A stretch of 64,000 bases of DNA from NCBI RefSeq assembly GCF_017876775.1, contig NZ_JAGIOP010000002.1, forward strand, positions 3,162,001 to 3,226,000, given 5' to 3'. Origin of the DNA: Mycolicibacterium lutetiense. GTDB taxonomy: Bacteria > Actinomycetota > Actinomycetes > Mycobacteriales > Mycobacteriaceae. Position numbers and translations under genes: made by a program. Below, piece after piece: positions 63,959 to 64,000 of this stretch; position 1 is the stretch's first letter; each line of letters opens with the position of its first letter. The notes below the pieces were generated by a model. The model did no database searches. It saw only the letters and a program-made list of their open reading frames with translations, and had not been told where the DNA came from.

Positions 63959-64000
63959 GGCTCTTCCGACTTGATGGGGGTCTGGTGTGACCGATTGGGT
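63959..64000 (+). mobile_element. Second copy of the ISL3-family element (transposase-5' end only)
   Basis: The 42 bases to the window end are identical to the reverse complement of 47872-47831, i.e. the right terminal repeat and following DNA of the first copy. Orientation is opposite, so its transposase would read rightward out of the window. The candidate left target duplication is GCCAAACG (63951-63958). Confidence 0.9.

Noticed and set aside
46416..64000. Composite transposon made of the two ISL3 copies
   Set aside because: Copy 1 has its own intact target duplication and the internal genes are syntenic chromosomal ones, so two independent insertions are more likely.

Overview
The window comes from a fast-growing Mycobacterium (Mycolicibacterium-type) chromosome. 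GC is high, GTG/TTG starts and ATGA/GTGA gene overlaps are frequent, and many genes look leaderless. Gene order tracks the M. tuberculosis block Rv0144-Rv0172 in mosaic form and then joins part of an ESX-1 locus. Homologue names are from memory of the M. tuberculosis proteome, not from a search.

Region 1 (1-11.3 kb) is the mce1 lipid-import operon read leftwards (fadD5, yrbE1A, yrbE1B, mce1A-D, running off the left edge). Its divergent FadR-type regulator mce1R and the usual neighbours follow (TB18.5-like SRPBCC protein, thioesterase, zinc alcohol dehydrogenase). Region 2 (11.3-26.4 kb) holds an acyl-CoA dehydrogenase with an ECF sigma factor, an SDR/TetR pair, a TauABC sulfonate importer behind a tri-cysteine leader peptide, a CYP140-like P450 with a divergent TetR, a CorA-like transporter, the proton-translocating transhydrogenase pntAB and a RidA protein. 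A 36-codon leaderless gene and a CGNR zinc-ribbon remnant lie between them. Region 3 (26.5-46.4 kb) contains a PQQ-type propeller membrane protein, three lipid/acyl-CoA enzymes, an LCP cell-wall ligase, a two-component system, a LysR/MFS pair, fadE2-ptpB, and a leftward run (SDR, quinone oxidoreductase, haloacid dehalogenase, frameshifted methyltransferase, DUF456, YceI). Two tandem small secreted proteins and two TIGR00027-type methyltransferases with a TetR close it.

Region 4 (46.4-64 kb) starts with an intact ISL3-family insertion sequence (14-bp inverted repeats, 8-bp target duplication). TetR/FUSC, pirin and a divergent ptsI/ptsH pair follow, then an ESX-1 segment. The ESX-1 core genes mycP1-eccE1 are bracketed by two Esp substrate/chaperone sets: a leftward espACD-like triad (EspE/A-like, EspF/C-like, EspH/D-like) and a rightward espL-espH-membrane protein-EspE/A-like-EspF/C-like set. 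Two small paralogous membrane proteins of unknown family sit between them. espB is absent from its usual place between eccE1 and espL. The window ends with an IS1634-family transposase cut by a second, oppositely oriented copy of the same ISL3 element, so about 16 kb carrying the PTS and ESX-1 genes lies between inverted IS copies.

The most notable items are the duplicated Esp module with its unknown membrane pair, the Cys-Cys-Cys leader of the sulfonate operon, the inverted IS pair around ESX-1 genes, the frameshifted methyltransferase and several small genes that are easy to miss.
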